64,000 nucleotides of DNA from Paramicrobacterium humi (GTDB lineage: Bacteria > Actinomycetota > Actinomycetes > Actinomycetales > Microbacteriaceae). The stretch spans positions 124,001 to 188,000 of the forward strand of contig NZ_FNRY01000002.1 of the NCBI RefSeq assembly GCF_900105715.1, in the 5' to 3' direction. The first letter of the stretch is position 1; each line of letters opens with the position of its first letter. Of the stretch, positions 28,575 to 37,402 are shown one piece after another. The translations under genes and the position numbers were made by a program. The notes under the pieces are model-generated. The model had not been told where the DNA came from, made no database searches, and was given only the letters and a program-made list of their open reading frames with translations.

Positions 28575-29548
28575 CGAGCACCGCCATCGCCCACCCCAAC
28601 ATCGCTCTCGTGAAGTACTGGGGCAAGCGTGATGAGGAACTCATCCTTCCCGCAACCGGCAGCCTCTCGCTCACGCTCGACGTGTTCCCCACGACGACAA
28701 CAATCGAGCTCACCGGCGAGAAGGACGACGTGGTGATCCTCGACGGGGCGCACTTGAGCGGTTCCGAGTCGGCGCGCGTCATCACCGTTCTCGACCTCGT
28801 TCGCGAACTGAGCGGCCGCGACGAGCGCGCCCGCGTCACCTCGACGAACACCGTGCCGACCGCGGCAGGGCTCGCGTCCTCAGCCGCCGCGTTCGCCGCT
28901 CTCGCCGTCGCGGCGGCCCACTCGTACGAGCTCGACGCCGATGCTCGAACGCTGTCCCGGCTCGCGCGGCGCGGCTCCGGATCGGCCTCGCGCTCCGTCT
29001 TCGGCGGGCTTGCCCGGTGGAACGCGGGCGTCGACGACGAGACCTCGTTCGCGGAGCCGCTCGAGTGGCGCGGCCCCGAGCTGGCGATGGTCATCGCCGT
29101 CGTGAGCTCCGCGCGGAAGTCCGTCTCGAGTCGGAACGCCATGCGCCGCACGGTGGAGACCTCGCCGTACTTCCCCGCGTGGGTCGAATCGAACGCGGTT
29201 CTGCTCGACCGGATGTCGGAGGCCGTCACGACAGGAGACTTCACGGCGATGGGGGAGCTCACCGAGCAGAGCGCCTTGCGCATGCACGCGAGCATGTTCG
29301 GCGCCGTTCCGCCGGTCCGTTATCTGACCGCGTCGAGCGTCGCCCTCTTCGACGCCGTGGCCGCTCTGAGAGATTCCGGCGTCGAAGCGTATGCGACTGC
29401 AGACGCCGGTCCCAACGTCAAGACCCTGTGCCGGGCGAGCGACGCGGATTCCGTCGTCGCCCGGTTGAGCGACGCCATGCCGAGCGTGGAATACGTCGTG
29501 GCGCACTCTGGACGCGGCGCCCGCATCGCCGCAGAGGAGGTTGCATGA
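28571..29548 (+). CDS. mvaD: Diphosphomevalonate decarboxylase
   Basis: 325 residues from the ATG at 28571. Converts mevalonate 5-diphosphate to isopentenyl diphosphate with ATP and loss of CO2. The start AIAHPNIALVKYWGKRD, the GSLSLTLD motif, the phosphate-binding TAAGLASSAAAFAALAVAAA and the ARRGSGSASRSVFGG block are all diagnostic. C-terminal TADAGPNVKTLC matches the ligand-binding Asp region. Four-base ATGA overlaps at both ends imply translational coupling through the operon. Confidence 0.96.
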   Translation: MTSTAIAHPNIALVKYWGKRDEELILPATGSLSLTLDVFPTTTTIELTGEKDDVVILDGAHLSGSESARVITVLDLVRELSGRDERARVTSTNTVPTAAGLASSAAAFAALAVAAAHSYELDADARTLSRLARRGSGSASRSVFGGLARWNAGVDDETSFAEPLEWRGPELAMVIAVVSSARKSVSSRNAMRRTVETSPYFPAWVESNAVLLDRMSEAVTTGDFTAMGELTEQSALRMHASMFGAVPPVRYLTASSVALFDAVAALRDSGVEAYATADAGPNVKTLCRASDADSVVARLSDAMPSVEYVVAHSGRGARIAAEEVA

Positions 29549-30633
29549 TCACGGTCCGCGCTCCGGGGAAGCTCTTCATCGCCGGCGAATACGCCGTCGT
29601 CGAACCGGGCAACCCCTCGGTGCTCATCGCCGTCGACCGCTACGTGCGCGTCGATCTCACGCCGAGCGTCGGCAAGGGCAGCATCCACTCGGAACAGTAC
29701 GGGCGCCAGCCCGTCGTCTGGTACCGCGACTCGAACGGAATCGTCGTCGACCACGACATGCAGCCGGTCGACTACATCCTGTCGTCGATCGCGACGGTCG
29801 AACAGCTCGTGAGCGAACTCGGCGTCACCCCCCGGTTCTACGACCTGACCGTCTCGAGCGAGCTTGACGACGTCAGCGGACGCAAATTCGGGCTCGGATC
29901 GAGCGCCGCCGTCACCGTCGCGACCATCGGCGCGCTCAACGAGTTCTACGACCTCGAGCTCACGCGGCTCGAGCGGTACAAGCTCGCCATGCTCGCCACG
30001 ATCGCCGTATCGCCGCGCGCGTCCGGCGGCGATCTCGCCGCGAGCACCTTCGGCGGCTGGATCGCGTATTCGGCACCAGACCGTGGGCATGCGATGACGC
30101 TGCGCGACGAGCGGGGCGTGATCGGTGCGCTCCGAAGCGACTGGGACGGCCTCTCGGTGCGTCGTCTCGCACCACCCAGCGCGCTCCGGCTCATGGTCGG
30201 CTGGACCGGTTCGCCCGCGTCCACATCGCGACTCGTCGACAACCTGCAGGGCCGGCGATGGACGGACGAGGTGCACTACGCGGACTTCCTCGCCCGAAGC
30301 AGGCATCACGTCGAGGCGCTCATCACGGCCCTCGACGAGGACGACGCCGAAGGCGTCAAGACCGCGATCAGAGGTGCGCGCCGCACGCTCGGCGCGTTGG
30401 ACTCCGCGGCGAAGCTCGGCATCGAGACGCCCGCGCTCGCTCGGCTGAGTGACACCGCCGAGGCCATCGGCGCAGCAGCGAAATCCTCGGGTGCGGGCGG
30501 CGGCGACTGCGGTGTCGTCTTCGTTGACGTTGACGCCGACGTTTCCGCTCTTCTGAGAGAGTGGGAGCTCAGCGACATCCGACACCTCGCACTCTCTGTG
30601 CACCCGGCGGAAGGCGGACTCGATGAGCGGTGA
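29545..30633 (+). CDS. Phosphomevalonate kinase
   Basis: 362 residues from the ATG at 29545. GHMP kinase with VRAPGKLFIAGEYAVVEPGNPSVLIAVDRYV at the start, KFGLGSSAAVTVATIGAL for ATP phosphate binding, and SSGAGGGDCGVVF at the C-terminus. It phosphorylates mevalonate 5-phosphate to the diphosphate, between the mvk and mvaD steps. Position third in the operon and the ERG8-like length support this over other GHMP kinases. It overlaps mvaD by 4 bases and the IPP isomerase gene by 11 bases. Confidence 0.94.
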   Translation: MITVRAPGKLFIAGEYAVVEPGNPSVLIAVDRYVRVDLTPSVGKGSIHSEQYGRQPVVWYRDSNGIVVDHDMQPVDYILSSIATVEQLVSELGVTPRFYDLTVSSELDDVSGRKFGLGSSAAVTVATIGALNEFYDLELTRLERYKLAMLATIAVSPRASGGDLAASTFGGWIAYSAPDRGHAMTLRDERGVIGALRSDWDGLSVRRLAPPSALRLMVGWTGSPASTSRLVDNLQGRRWTDEVHYADFLARSRHHVEALITALDEDDAEGVKTAIRGARRTLGALDSAAKLGIETPALARLSDTAEAIGAAAKSSGAGGGDCGVVFVDVDADVSALLREWELSDIRHLALSVHPAEGGLDER

Positions 30634-31708
30634 CCGCAAAGACGACCACGTCCGACTCGCGACGGAGCAGAACCGGGACCGGCACCGGCGGAACGACTTC
30701 GACGACGTGCGCTTCGTGCATCACGCGCTCGGCGCGGCCGACATCGAGGCCGTGTCGCTGCGCACTCGCGTGGGAGCAATGGACTGGCCGGTTCCGCTCT
30801 ACATCAACGGCATGACGGGAGGGAGCGACGCGACCGCGATCGTGAATCGCGATCTCGCCGTGGTCGCGCGCGAGACGGGCATCCCCATCGCCTCTGGATC
30901 GATGAGCCCCGTGTTCAAGGACCGCGACACGACGGGCGGATTCCGCGTGCTGCGCGAGGAGAACCCGAGCGGCATCGTGCTCGCGAATCTGAGTGCGAAC
31001 GCGACTCCCGAGCAAGCGCACGAGGCCGTGGGCATCCTCGGGGCCGACGCGCTGCAGATCCACGTGAACGCCGTGCAGGAACTCGTCATGCCCGAAGGCG
31101 ATCGCTCCTTCACTCACTGGCCGGAGAACATCGCGAGCATCGCCGCGTCCCTCGATGTGCCCGTCGTCGTCAAGGAAGTCGGCTTCGGAATGAGCGGCGA
31201 AACGGTCGCCGAGCTCGCACGCCTCGGCGTCGGCGTGGTCGACGTCAGCGGCCGCGGCGGAACCGACTTCGCCGCGATCGAGAACGCCCGGCGCACGGGC
31301 GCGGACTTCGCCGTCCTCTCCGGCTGGGGGCAGTCCGCCGTGGGCGGACTGCTCGACTCGCGAGCAGCGGCAGAGGACGCGCGCGTCACGCTCCTGGCAT
31401 CCGGGGGAGTGCGCACGCCGCTCGACGTCGTGAGGGCGCTGGCTCTCGGGGCGTCCGCCGTCGGCGTCGCCGGCGGATTCCTCCGCATCCTCCGCCAGGA
31501 CGGTCGCGACGCGCTCATCGCCGAGATCCGTCGCTGGCTCGAGCAGATCACCGCCATCACGGCCCTCCTCGGCCAGACCAGCCCGGCCGGTCTGCGCAAC
31601 ACCGATGTGGTCATCACCGGCGAAGTGCGCGAGTTCTGTCAGGCACGAGGAATCGACATCACCGCGTACGCCACGCGACGCGGGACGGGGAAGGACACGC
31701 TCTCATGA
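30623..31708 (+). CDS. fni: Type 2 isopentenyl-diphosphate delta-isomerase (FMN-dependent)
   Basis: 361 residues. Interconverts IPP and DMAPP using reduced FMN. The TIM-barrel family markers are RKDDHVRLA near the N-terminus, FVHHALG, INGMTGGS, ASGSMSPV, QIHVNAVQELVMPEGDR (substrate Gln and Glu), VVKEVGFGMS and GGTDFAAIEN. It is unrelated to type 1 Idi. In an operon with all mevalonate enzymes it provides the DMAPP that the pathway itself does not make. Start ATG lies within the 3' end of the phosphomevalonate kinase gene; the stop overlaps the HMG-CoA reductase start. Confidence 0.96.
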   Translation: MSGDRKDDHVRLATEQNRDRHRRNDFDDVRFVHHALGAADIEAVSLRTRVGAMDWPVPLYINGMTGGSDATAIVNRDLAVVARETGIPIASGSMSPVFKDRDTTGGFRVLREENPSGIVLANLSANATPEQAHEAVGILGADALQIHVNAVQELVMPEGDRSFTHWPENIASIAASLDVPVVVKEVGFGMSGETVAELARLGVGVVDVSGRGGTDFAAIENARRTGADFAVLSGWGQSAVGGLLDSRAAAEDARVTLLASGGVRTPLDVVRALALGASAVGVAGGFLRILRQDGRDALIAEIRRWLEQITAITALLGQTSPAGLRNTDVVITGEVREFCQARGIDITAYATRRGTGKDTLS

Positions 31709-32748
31709 CCGACGACACCCTGTACGCCGCAGTTCCGCTGCGCTGGCTCGGCCCGATCCGCATCGGCGGAAACGTCATGACCGGCGAGCAGGAGGTTCCT
31801 CTCGCGACATACGAGACGACCCTGTGGCCGTCGGTGCGCCGGGGAGCGCACGTGTCGACGCTCGTCGATGACGGAATCACCGCGACCCTCGTCGACGACC
31901 GCATGGCTCGCTCCGTGCTCTTCGAAGCCGAGGATGCGGCGGCCGCTCTCGCCGCCGCCCGCCGCATCGAAGCGGACATCGCCGGTCTGCAGGCGGTCGT
32001 GGCCGAGACTAGCCGATTCGCGCACCTCCTCGAGGTCAACCACCAGATCGTCGGAAACCTGCTGTTTCTCCGCTTCGAATTCTCGACGGGCGATGCATCG
32101 GGCCACAACATGGTCACGCTCGCGTCCGACAAGCTCATGGCGCACATCCTCGGCGCGGACCGGAGCCTGAGCTACGGCTCGATCTCTGGCAACTACTGCA
32201 CTGACAAGAAGGCCTCTGCCGTCAACGGCATCCTGGGGCGCGGTAAGAACGTCGTCACCGAGATCCTGATCCCCGAAGAGATCCTCCGCCGCCGGCTGCG
32301 CACGAGCGCGCAGAAGATGGCCGACCTCAACGTGCGGAAGAACCTCATCGGCGGTGCCGTCGCCGGAAGCCTCCGCTCGGCGAACGCGCACTACGCCAAC
32401 ATGCTGCTCGGCTTCTACCTCGCGACGGGGCAGGATGCCGCCAACATCGTGGAGGGCTCGCAAGGGTTCACGCACGGGGAAGCGCGCGGCGACGACCTGT
32501 ACTTCTCCTGCACGCTGCCCAACCTCATCGTCGGTACGGTGGGAAACGGGAAGGGACTGGACTTCGTCTCCGAGAACCTCGCCCGCCTCGGCTGCGCCGA
32601 GGACCGTGAGCCGGGCGAGAACGCGAGAAGGCTCGCCGCGCTGTGCGCCGCGACGGTGCTGTGCGGCGAACTGTCGCTCATGGCCGCCCAGACCAATCCC
32701 GGTGAGCTCATGGCAGCGCACCTTCAGTTTGAAAGGAAGTCACGATGA
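31705..32748 (+). CDS. mvaA: Hydroxymethylglutaryl-CoA reductase, short Streptomyces-type
   Basis: 347 residues. Reduces HMG-CoA to mevalonate, the committed step. The protein is soluble with no membrane domain. Landmarks are GNVMTGEQEVPLATYETTLWPSVRRGA (catalytic Glu region in its actinobacterial form), TGDASGHNMVTLASDKL with the catalytic Asp, YCTDKKASAVNGILGRGKNV with the catalytic Lys, and LIVGTVGNGKGL, where many class I enzymes have GTVGGGT. From memory this closely follows the Streptomyces CL190 enzyme (about 353 residues, NADPH-dependent). ATGA overlaps on both sides. Confidence 0.95.
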   Translation: MTDDTLYAAVPLRWLGPIRIGGNVMTGEQEVPLATYETTLWPSVRRGAHVSTLVDDGITATLVDDRMARSVLFEAEDAAAALAAARRIEADIAGLQAVVAETSRFAHLLEVNHQIVGNLLFLRFEFSTGDASGHNMVTLASDKLMAHILGADRSLSYGSISGNYCTDKKASAVNGILGRGKNVVTEILIPEEILRRRLRTSAQKMADLNVRKNLIGGAVAGSLRSANAHYANMLLGFYLATGQDAANIVEGSQGFTHGEARGDDLYFSCTLPNLIVGTVGNGKGLDFVSENLARLGCAEDREPGENARRLAALCAATVLCGELSLMAAQTNPGELMAAHLQFERKSR

Positions 32749-33902
32749 CCATCGGCATCCACGACATCTCCGCTGCGACCGGCGGCCTCGTCTTCGCGCT
32801 CGCGGATCTCGCCGATCACGAGGGCATCGATGTGGGGAAATACCACCGGGGCATCGGCCAGACCGAGATGAGCGTGCTGACCGATGACGAGGACATCGTG
32901 ACCATGGCGGCGCGAGCCGCCACGCCGATCCTCGAGAGACACGGCGTCGACGGCATCCGCACGGTCGTCTTCGCCACGGAGTCGGGAATCGACCAGTCGA
33001 AGGCGGCGGGAGTGTTCCTGCACGGTGTTCTCGGGCTGCCGCACGAAGTGCGCGTCGTCGAGCTCAAGGAAGCCTGCTATTCGGCGACGGCCGCCATCCA
33101 GTTCGCCCTCGGCATCGTGGCACGTCGGCCCGAAGAGCGCGTGCTCGTGATCGCGAGCGACAACGCCCGATACGAGCTCGACTCGAGCGGTGAGGCGACC
33201 CAGGGCGCCGCCGCTGTCGCGATGCTGATCTCCGCTTCGCCCGCCGTGCTCGAGATCGAACCCGTCTCGGGACTGTGGACAGATGACGTCATGGACTTCT
33301 GGCGGCCGAACGACCGCAGCACGGCGCTTGTCGACGGCCGCTACTCGGTCGCGGTGTACCTCGACTCCCTCGAGGGCGCCTGGAAGGACTACCAGTCGCA
33401 AGGCGGCGCCGCCTACGAGAGCTTCGCCCGAGTCTGCTACCACCAGCCGTTCACGCGCATGGCCGTCAAGGCGCAGCAGCGGCTCGCGCGCATCGCCGGC
33501 GACGCTGACGCCGCGGGAGCCGACACCGAGCACCTTGCGGGAACCACCATCTACAACACGCGCATCGGCAACAGCTACACGGCGTCGATCTACCTCGCCT
33601 TCCTGTCGCTCCTCGACAACGGACCCGACCTTTCGGGGGAGCGCATCGGCTTCTTCAGCTACGGCTCCGGCGCCGTCTCGGAGTTCTTCGCCGGCGTGCT
33701 CGTTCCGGGCTACAAGCAGCAGCTGCGGCCGGAGTCGATGGAGCGGATGCTGGAGGCGCGACGCCCCATCGACTACACCGAGTACCGCCGTCGTCACGTC
33801 GAGTTCGACCGCCCCGGTGATTTCGAGACCGTGGACGAGACGCTCGGCGCCGTTCGCTTCGCGGGCACGACCGATCTGAAGCGGCAGTACGAGCGACGCT
33901 GA
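32745..33902 (+). CDS. mvaS: Hydroxymethylglutaryl-CoA synthase
   Basis: 385 residues. Condenses acetyl-CoA with acetoacetyl-CoA to HMG-CoA. Thiolase-superfamily fold; the catalytic Cys is Cys111 in [13 protein letters not shown] Glu near residue 79 ([14 protein letters not shown]) and the His in [17 protein letters not shown] fit the active site. Last gene of the mevalonate operon, overlapping mvaA by 4 bases. No acetoacetyl-CoA source gene (thiolase or NphT7-like) is in the operon. gltX follows 38 bp later with its own promoter box. Confidence 0.96.
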   Translation: MTIGIHDISAATGGLVFALADLADHEGIDVGKYHRGIGQTEMSVLTDDEDIVTMAARAATPILERHGVDGIRTVVFATESGIDQSKAAGVFLHGVLGLPHEVRVVELKEACYSATAAIQFALGIVARRPEERVLVIASDNARYELDSSGEATQGAAAVAMLISASPAVLEIEPVSGLWTDDVMDFWRPNDRSTALVDGRYSVAVYLDSLEGAWKDYQSQGGAAYESFARVCYHQPFTRMAVKAQQRLARIAGDADAAGADTEHLAGTTIYNTRIGNSYTASIYLAFLSLLDNGPDLSGERIGFFSYGSGAVSEFFAGVLVPGYKQQLRPESMERMLEARRPIDYTEYRRRHVEFDRPGDFETVDETLGAVRFAGTTDLKRQYERR

Positions 33903-33927
33903 CCCGAGGGGATCGACAGCGCTCGAC

Positions 33928-33940
33928 TAAGATTGAGTCG
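33928..33940 (+). promoter_or_regulatory. Leaderless-type -10 box for gltX
   Basis: TAAGAT at 33928-33933 is followed by 7 nt and then the gltX ATG at 33941, which places transcription initiation on the start codon. No Shine-Dalgarno sequence is present. Confidence 0.5.
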
Positions 33941-35454
33941 ATGTCAACCGCAGATCGCTACCCCTTCTCATCCGCCACCGGCTCGGACATTCGCGTCCGC
34001 TTCTGCCCGTCGCCCACGGGCACGCCGCACGTCGGACTCATCCGCACGGCGCTGTTCAACTGGGCATACGCCCGGCACACGGGCGGCAAGCTCGTCTTCC
34101 GCATCGAAGACACCGATGCGGCCCGCGACAGCGAGGAGAGCTTCGAGCAGATTCTCGACGCGCTCAGCTGGCTCAAGATCGACTGGGACGAGGGCGTCGG
34201 CGTCGGCGGCCCGCATGAGCCGTACCGGCAGTCCCAGCGCAGCGACATCTACAGCGACGTGATCGCGAAGCTCCTCGCCTCGGGGCACCTCTACGAGAGC
34301 TACTCGACCCCGAGGAGATCGAAGCCCGCAACGTCGCCGCCGGCCGTCCGGCCCAGCAGGGCTACGACAACTATGACCGCGAACTGACCGACGCCCAGCG
34401 CGCCGGCTTCCGCGACGAAGGTCGATCACCCGCCCTGCGCCTCCGGGTTCCCGACAGTGACCTCTCCTTCACCGACCTCGTGCGGGGTGAGATCACCTTC
34501 CCCGAGGGCTCCTTCACCGACTTCGTCGTGGTCCGGCCCAACGGCAAGCCGCTCTACACCTTCGTCAACCCGGTCGACGACGCGCTCATGGGCGTCACCC
34601 ACGTGCTGCGCGGCGAGGACCTGCTGCCGTCCACGCCGCGGCAGATCGCCCTCTACCGCGCGCTCATCGACATCGGACTCACGACGTTCGTGCCGAACTT
34701 CGGCCACTTGCCGACCGTGCTCGGCGACGGCAACAAGAAGCTCTCCAAGCGCAACCCCGAGTCGAACCTGTTCCACCACCGAGACCGCGGCTTCATCCCC
34801 GAGGGCCTCGACAACTACCTTGCGCTTCTCGGCTGGGGGTACTCCGCCGACCGCGACGTCTTCACGCTCGACGAGATGGTCGAGCGCTTCGACATCGTCG
34901 ACGTCAACCCCAACCCGGCGCGCTTCGACCTGAAGAAGGCCGAGTCGATAAACGGCGACCACATCCGCATGCTGGATGTCGATGACTTCGCCGCACGCTG
35001 TGTGCCGTACCTCGTCGAGGCCGGCGTGTTCACCGAGCCCATGACGGCGGAGCAGAAGGCGATCCTCGCGAAAGCCGCACCGCTCGTGCAGACGCGTGTC
35101 GCCCTGCTCGGAGAGGCTCCCGGCATGCTCGGATTCCTCTTCACGGATGCCGCGAGCATCGAGTACCAGCCCGACGCCATGAAGAGCCTCCCGAAGAACG
35201 CCGACGAGGTGCTCGGCGCGGCCCTTGAGACGCTCACCGGCCTCGAGGACTGGACGACGGACGCCCTGCAGGAGACCCTTGCCGTCGCCCTCGTCGAGAA
35301 CCTCGGTCTGAAGCCGCGCATCGCCTACGGGCCGCTGCGCATCGCAGTGTCCGGACGGCGCGTGTCGCCGCCGCTGTTCGAGTCGATGGAGATCCTCGGC
35401 AAGGACGAGACGCTCAAGCGCCTCGAGCGATTGGCACATCAGCCGGTGAACTGA
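33941..35454 (+). pseudogene. gltX: Glutamyl-tRNA synthetase with a single-base frameshift
   Basis: GltX charges tRNA-Glu (and often tRNA-Gln for later amidation). The first frame (33941-34387) encodes the family N-terminus [31 protein letters not shown] (HIGH-like motif HVGL) and stays homologous up to LYESYSTP. The frame two bases on then continues without loss: [29 protein letters not shown] and on through [16 protein letters not shown], the KKLSKRN motif and the anticodon-binding domain to 35454. One base is missing at about 34309-34312 in ACCCCGAGGAG. The rest is undamaged and the gene is normally essential, so a sequencing or assembly error is most likely; a real frameshift or programmed -1 slip remains possible. 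Read through, the product is about 504 residues. Confidence 0.93.
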
Positions 35455-36386
35455 TGACCCAGCACTACGACGTCGTCGTCATCGGGGGAGGGCCCGCCGG
35501 ACTCTCGGCGGCGCTCAACCTCGTACGGGCGCGCATGCGCGTCCTCGTGCTCGACGCGAATCGGCCGCGGCACGCGGCGACGCTCTTCGCCCACGGCTTC
35601 CTCACTCGCGACAACATCTCGCCGCTCGAGCTGCGGCGGCTCGGCCGCGAGGACGTCGCGGGTTACGAGAACGGCGAAGTGCAGTTCGCCCACGTCGACA
35701 CGGTGACGCGCCTCGACTCCGGGTTTCGGGTGATCGCGACAGGAGTGCGCGGAGCCCCGGATCGCGACGTGCATGCGGCTCGCATCGTTGTGGCGACAGG
35801 GCTGGCCGAGATTCTGCCCGACATCGGCAACGGGCGCGCGTTCTACGGCACGAGCCTGCACAGCTGCTACGAGTGCGACGGGTGGGAGAAGCAGGACCGC
35901 CCCCTCGTCGTCATCGGTGAGGGCGACGACCTCGCCTGGCGGGCCTGGTGGACGCTGCAGTGGACGAACGATCTCATCGTGCTCACCAACGGCGCGAACG
36001 TCGTCACCGCGCAGGAAGAGGCGGAACTCGCCGCCGTGGGAGTCGATGTCATCCGGACGCCCATCGACGAGATTCGCGGCGACCACGGCGTGATGACGGG
36101 GGTGGCACTCACCGACGGCCACGTGATCCCGCGAACGACCGGCTTCCTGCTGCCGCGTCAGCAGGCGCGCCTCGAGTTCCTCGACGATCTTGAGATCGGG
36201 CGGGACTCAGCCGGACTGCTCGTCGTCGATAACCGCGGGCGCACCTCCCTGCCTGGCGTCTACGCCGCCGGCGACATCACGCCGCCCGGACCCCAGCAGA
36301 TCGCGATCGCGGCAGGCGCCGGTGCGCTCGTGTCGGCGACCATCGTTGGCGACGAGATCCGCGAGCGACGCGCGAGCGTGTTGTAA
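35454..36386 (+). CDS. Thioredoxin-reductase-like FAD/NAD(P)-dependent oxidoreductase
   Basis: 310 residues. FAD-binding GGGPAG at 11-16, a redox-active pair Cys138-Tyr-Glu-Cys141 within HSCYECDGWE, an NAD(P)-binding segment (VVIGEGDDLAWRAW, a degenerate GxGxxA/G) and the C-terminal GVYAAGDITPPGPQQIAIAAGAGALVSA place it in the thioredoxin reductase-like family. Canonical enzymes have CATC; CYEC and the degenerate second Rossmann motif suggest a paralogue with another partner. Its start shares a base with the gltX stop (TGATG). Confidence 0.88.
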   Translation: MTQHYDVVVIGGGPAGLSAALNLVRARMRVLVLDANRPRHAATLFAHGFLTRDNISPLELRRLGREDVAGYENGEVQFAHVDTVTRLDSGFRVIATGVRGAPDRDVHAARIVVATGLAEILPDIGNGRAFYGTSLHSCYECDGWEKQDRPLVVIGEGDDLAWRAWWTLQWTNDLIVLTNGANVVTAQEEAELAAVGVDVIRTPIDEIRGDHGVMTGVALTDGHVIPRTTGFLLPRQQARLEFLDDLEIGRDSAGLLVVDNRGRTSLPGVYAAGDITPPGPQQIAIAAGAGALVSATIVGDEIRERRASVL

Positions 36387-36473
36387 CGGACACGCCCAGA
36401 TTCCGCCGGTTTGGCTCGTTGCATTTAGTCCGCTAAAGTTGACTCTCGGCGCCGGCGAAGCCGGAACGTGCCT

Positions 36474-36548
36474 TGGGGTATGGTGTAATTGGCAACACGG
36501 CTGATTCTGGTTCAGTTGTTCTTGGTTCGAGTCCAGGTACCCCAGCCA
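36474..36548 (+). tRNA. tRNA-Gln (anticodon CTG)
   Basis: Acceptor TGGGGTA at 36474-36480 pairs with TACCCCA at 36538-36544; discriminator G and encoded CCA follow to 36548. Anticodon CTG at 36507-36509 (reads CAG) in loop TTCTGGT. T-arm contains GGTTCGAGTCC. TAAAGT at about 36434-36439 is a possible -10 element. The accessory low-G+C stretch begins directly after its 3' end. Confidence 0.95.
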
Positions 36549-36721
36549 TAGAGTTGGCGAGATTCCGTGGCTAATCAGCCCATCGTCCATCCCCTGGTCA
36601 GCGCCCTTTTCGAGCAGTTTTACCAGATTGGTCACCAGAAACCCTTCCCCGGCCCTCTTGTAATCTCGTATCGGCGGGCAGGTACCTGGAACCCCCGGAC
36701 CTTTCCGGCAAGCACCCGTCT

Positions 36722-37180
36722 GTGCCACGTACCTGCTACGCATGGAACGATCGCAGCAGATCTCGATCCCGGTGTTCCTCACCCCTTGCCGGATGAGTCC
36801 TCAACATGCATCTCTACAGGACGCGAGCATCAGCGTTACGCCGATCTCTGGCTGCGCTCCTACGGCACCAGATGCCGATTCTGGAGGACGTTATACCGGG
36901 CCGAAAAGGCAAGTTTGGCCTCGCTGAGCCGTCTGAAACCAAACTGACCGCCTGGATTCTTCAGAACCTCACGCTCACCTGGATGGAGTGCTCATCACCA
37001 GGCCACGTAGAGCGCGCTGTCGTCGCGGTGTCGATGCCACCGCTCAATTACACTTTTGCAAGCCGCGGCCCGTACGCCAAAATCATGAGGCGTCTGCGAA
37101 GTGAACTGCGGGCAGATGCGATGCGCAAGCAGCATTCGGTTAACGCTGGCATTCGTACCGAGGACAGGCCTCTTGGGTAA
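36722..37180 (+). pseudogene. Decayed GIY-YIG nuclease family gene
   Basis: No intact gene, but pieces in two frames line up in order with actinobacterial GIY-YIG family proteins as I remember them. In one frame VPRTCYAWNDRS (36722 on) resembles the VPRTPGLYAW start. In another, DLDPGVPHPLPD (about 36757-36795) resembles the following PGVPHPL segment. Back in the first frame from 36806, HLYRTRASALRRSLAALL, then SETKLTAWILQNLTLTWME and ERAVVAVSMPPLNYTFAS, resemble the SSTLRRSLAALL, LTAWMREHLRLTW and LAPPLN blocks. A stop at 36794-36796 and the frame switches show it is broken. Lower G+C than the neighbours. Confidence 0.5.
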
Positions 37181-37402
37181 GCCGCTGTGCGCAAGCACCA
37201 CGGGGCTGCTCACTCATTGCTAGGGGACCAGTTCTCGATGAGACGGCGGTAACGCCCCGGGTCTTTTAGCTTCATGCGGGCAAGGGGTGCGCTTACCGAG
37301 CACATCAAATATGCTGAGCGTGCCCAGTAGCGTCCCCAGTAGGAGCAGACCCGATGCGAGCGATCTCCCGCGGCCGGCTTGAGGAATCGACTGGGCGGGG
37401 TG
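37181..37402. other. Gene-free spacer downstream of the rhamnosidase gene
   Basis: 222 bp with no recognisable gene or hairpin. Short frames cross it on both strands, but none has a ribosome binding site or a familiar motif. Probably further decayed sequence belonging to the accessory stretch. Confidence 0.4.

Noticed and set aside
34307-34320. Programmed -1 frameshift in gltX as the preferred explanation
   Set aside because: The slip site ACC CCG AGG is not a good slippery heptamer and I see no obvious downstream pseudoknot; a missing base is more likely, so it is kept only as an alternative.
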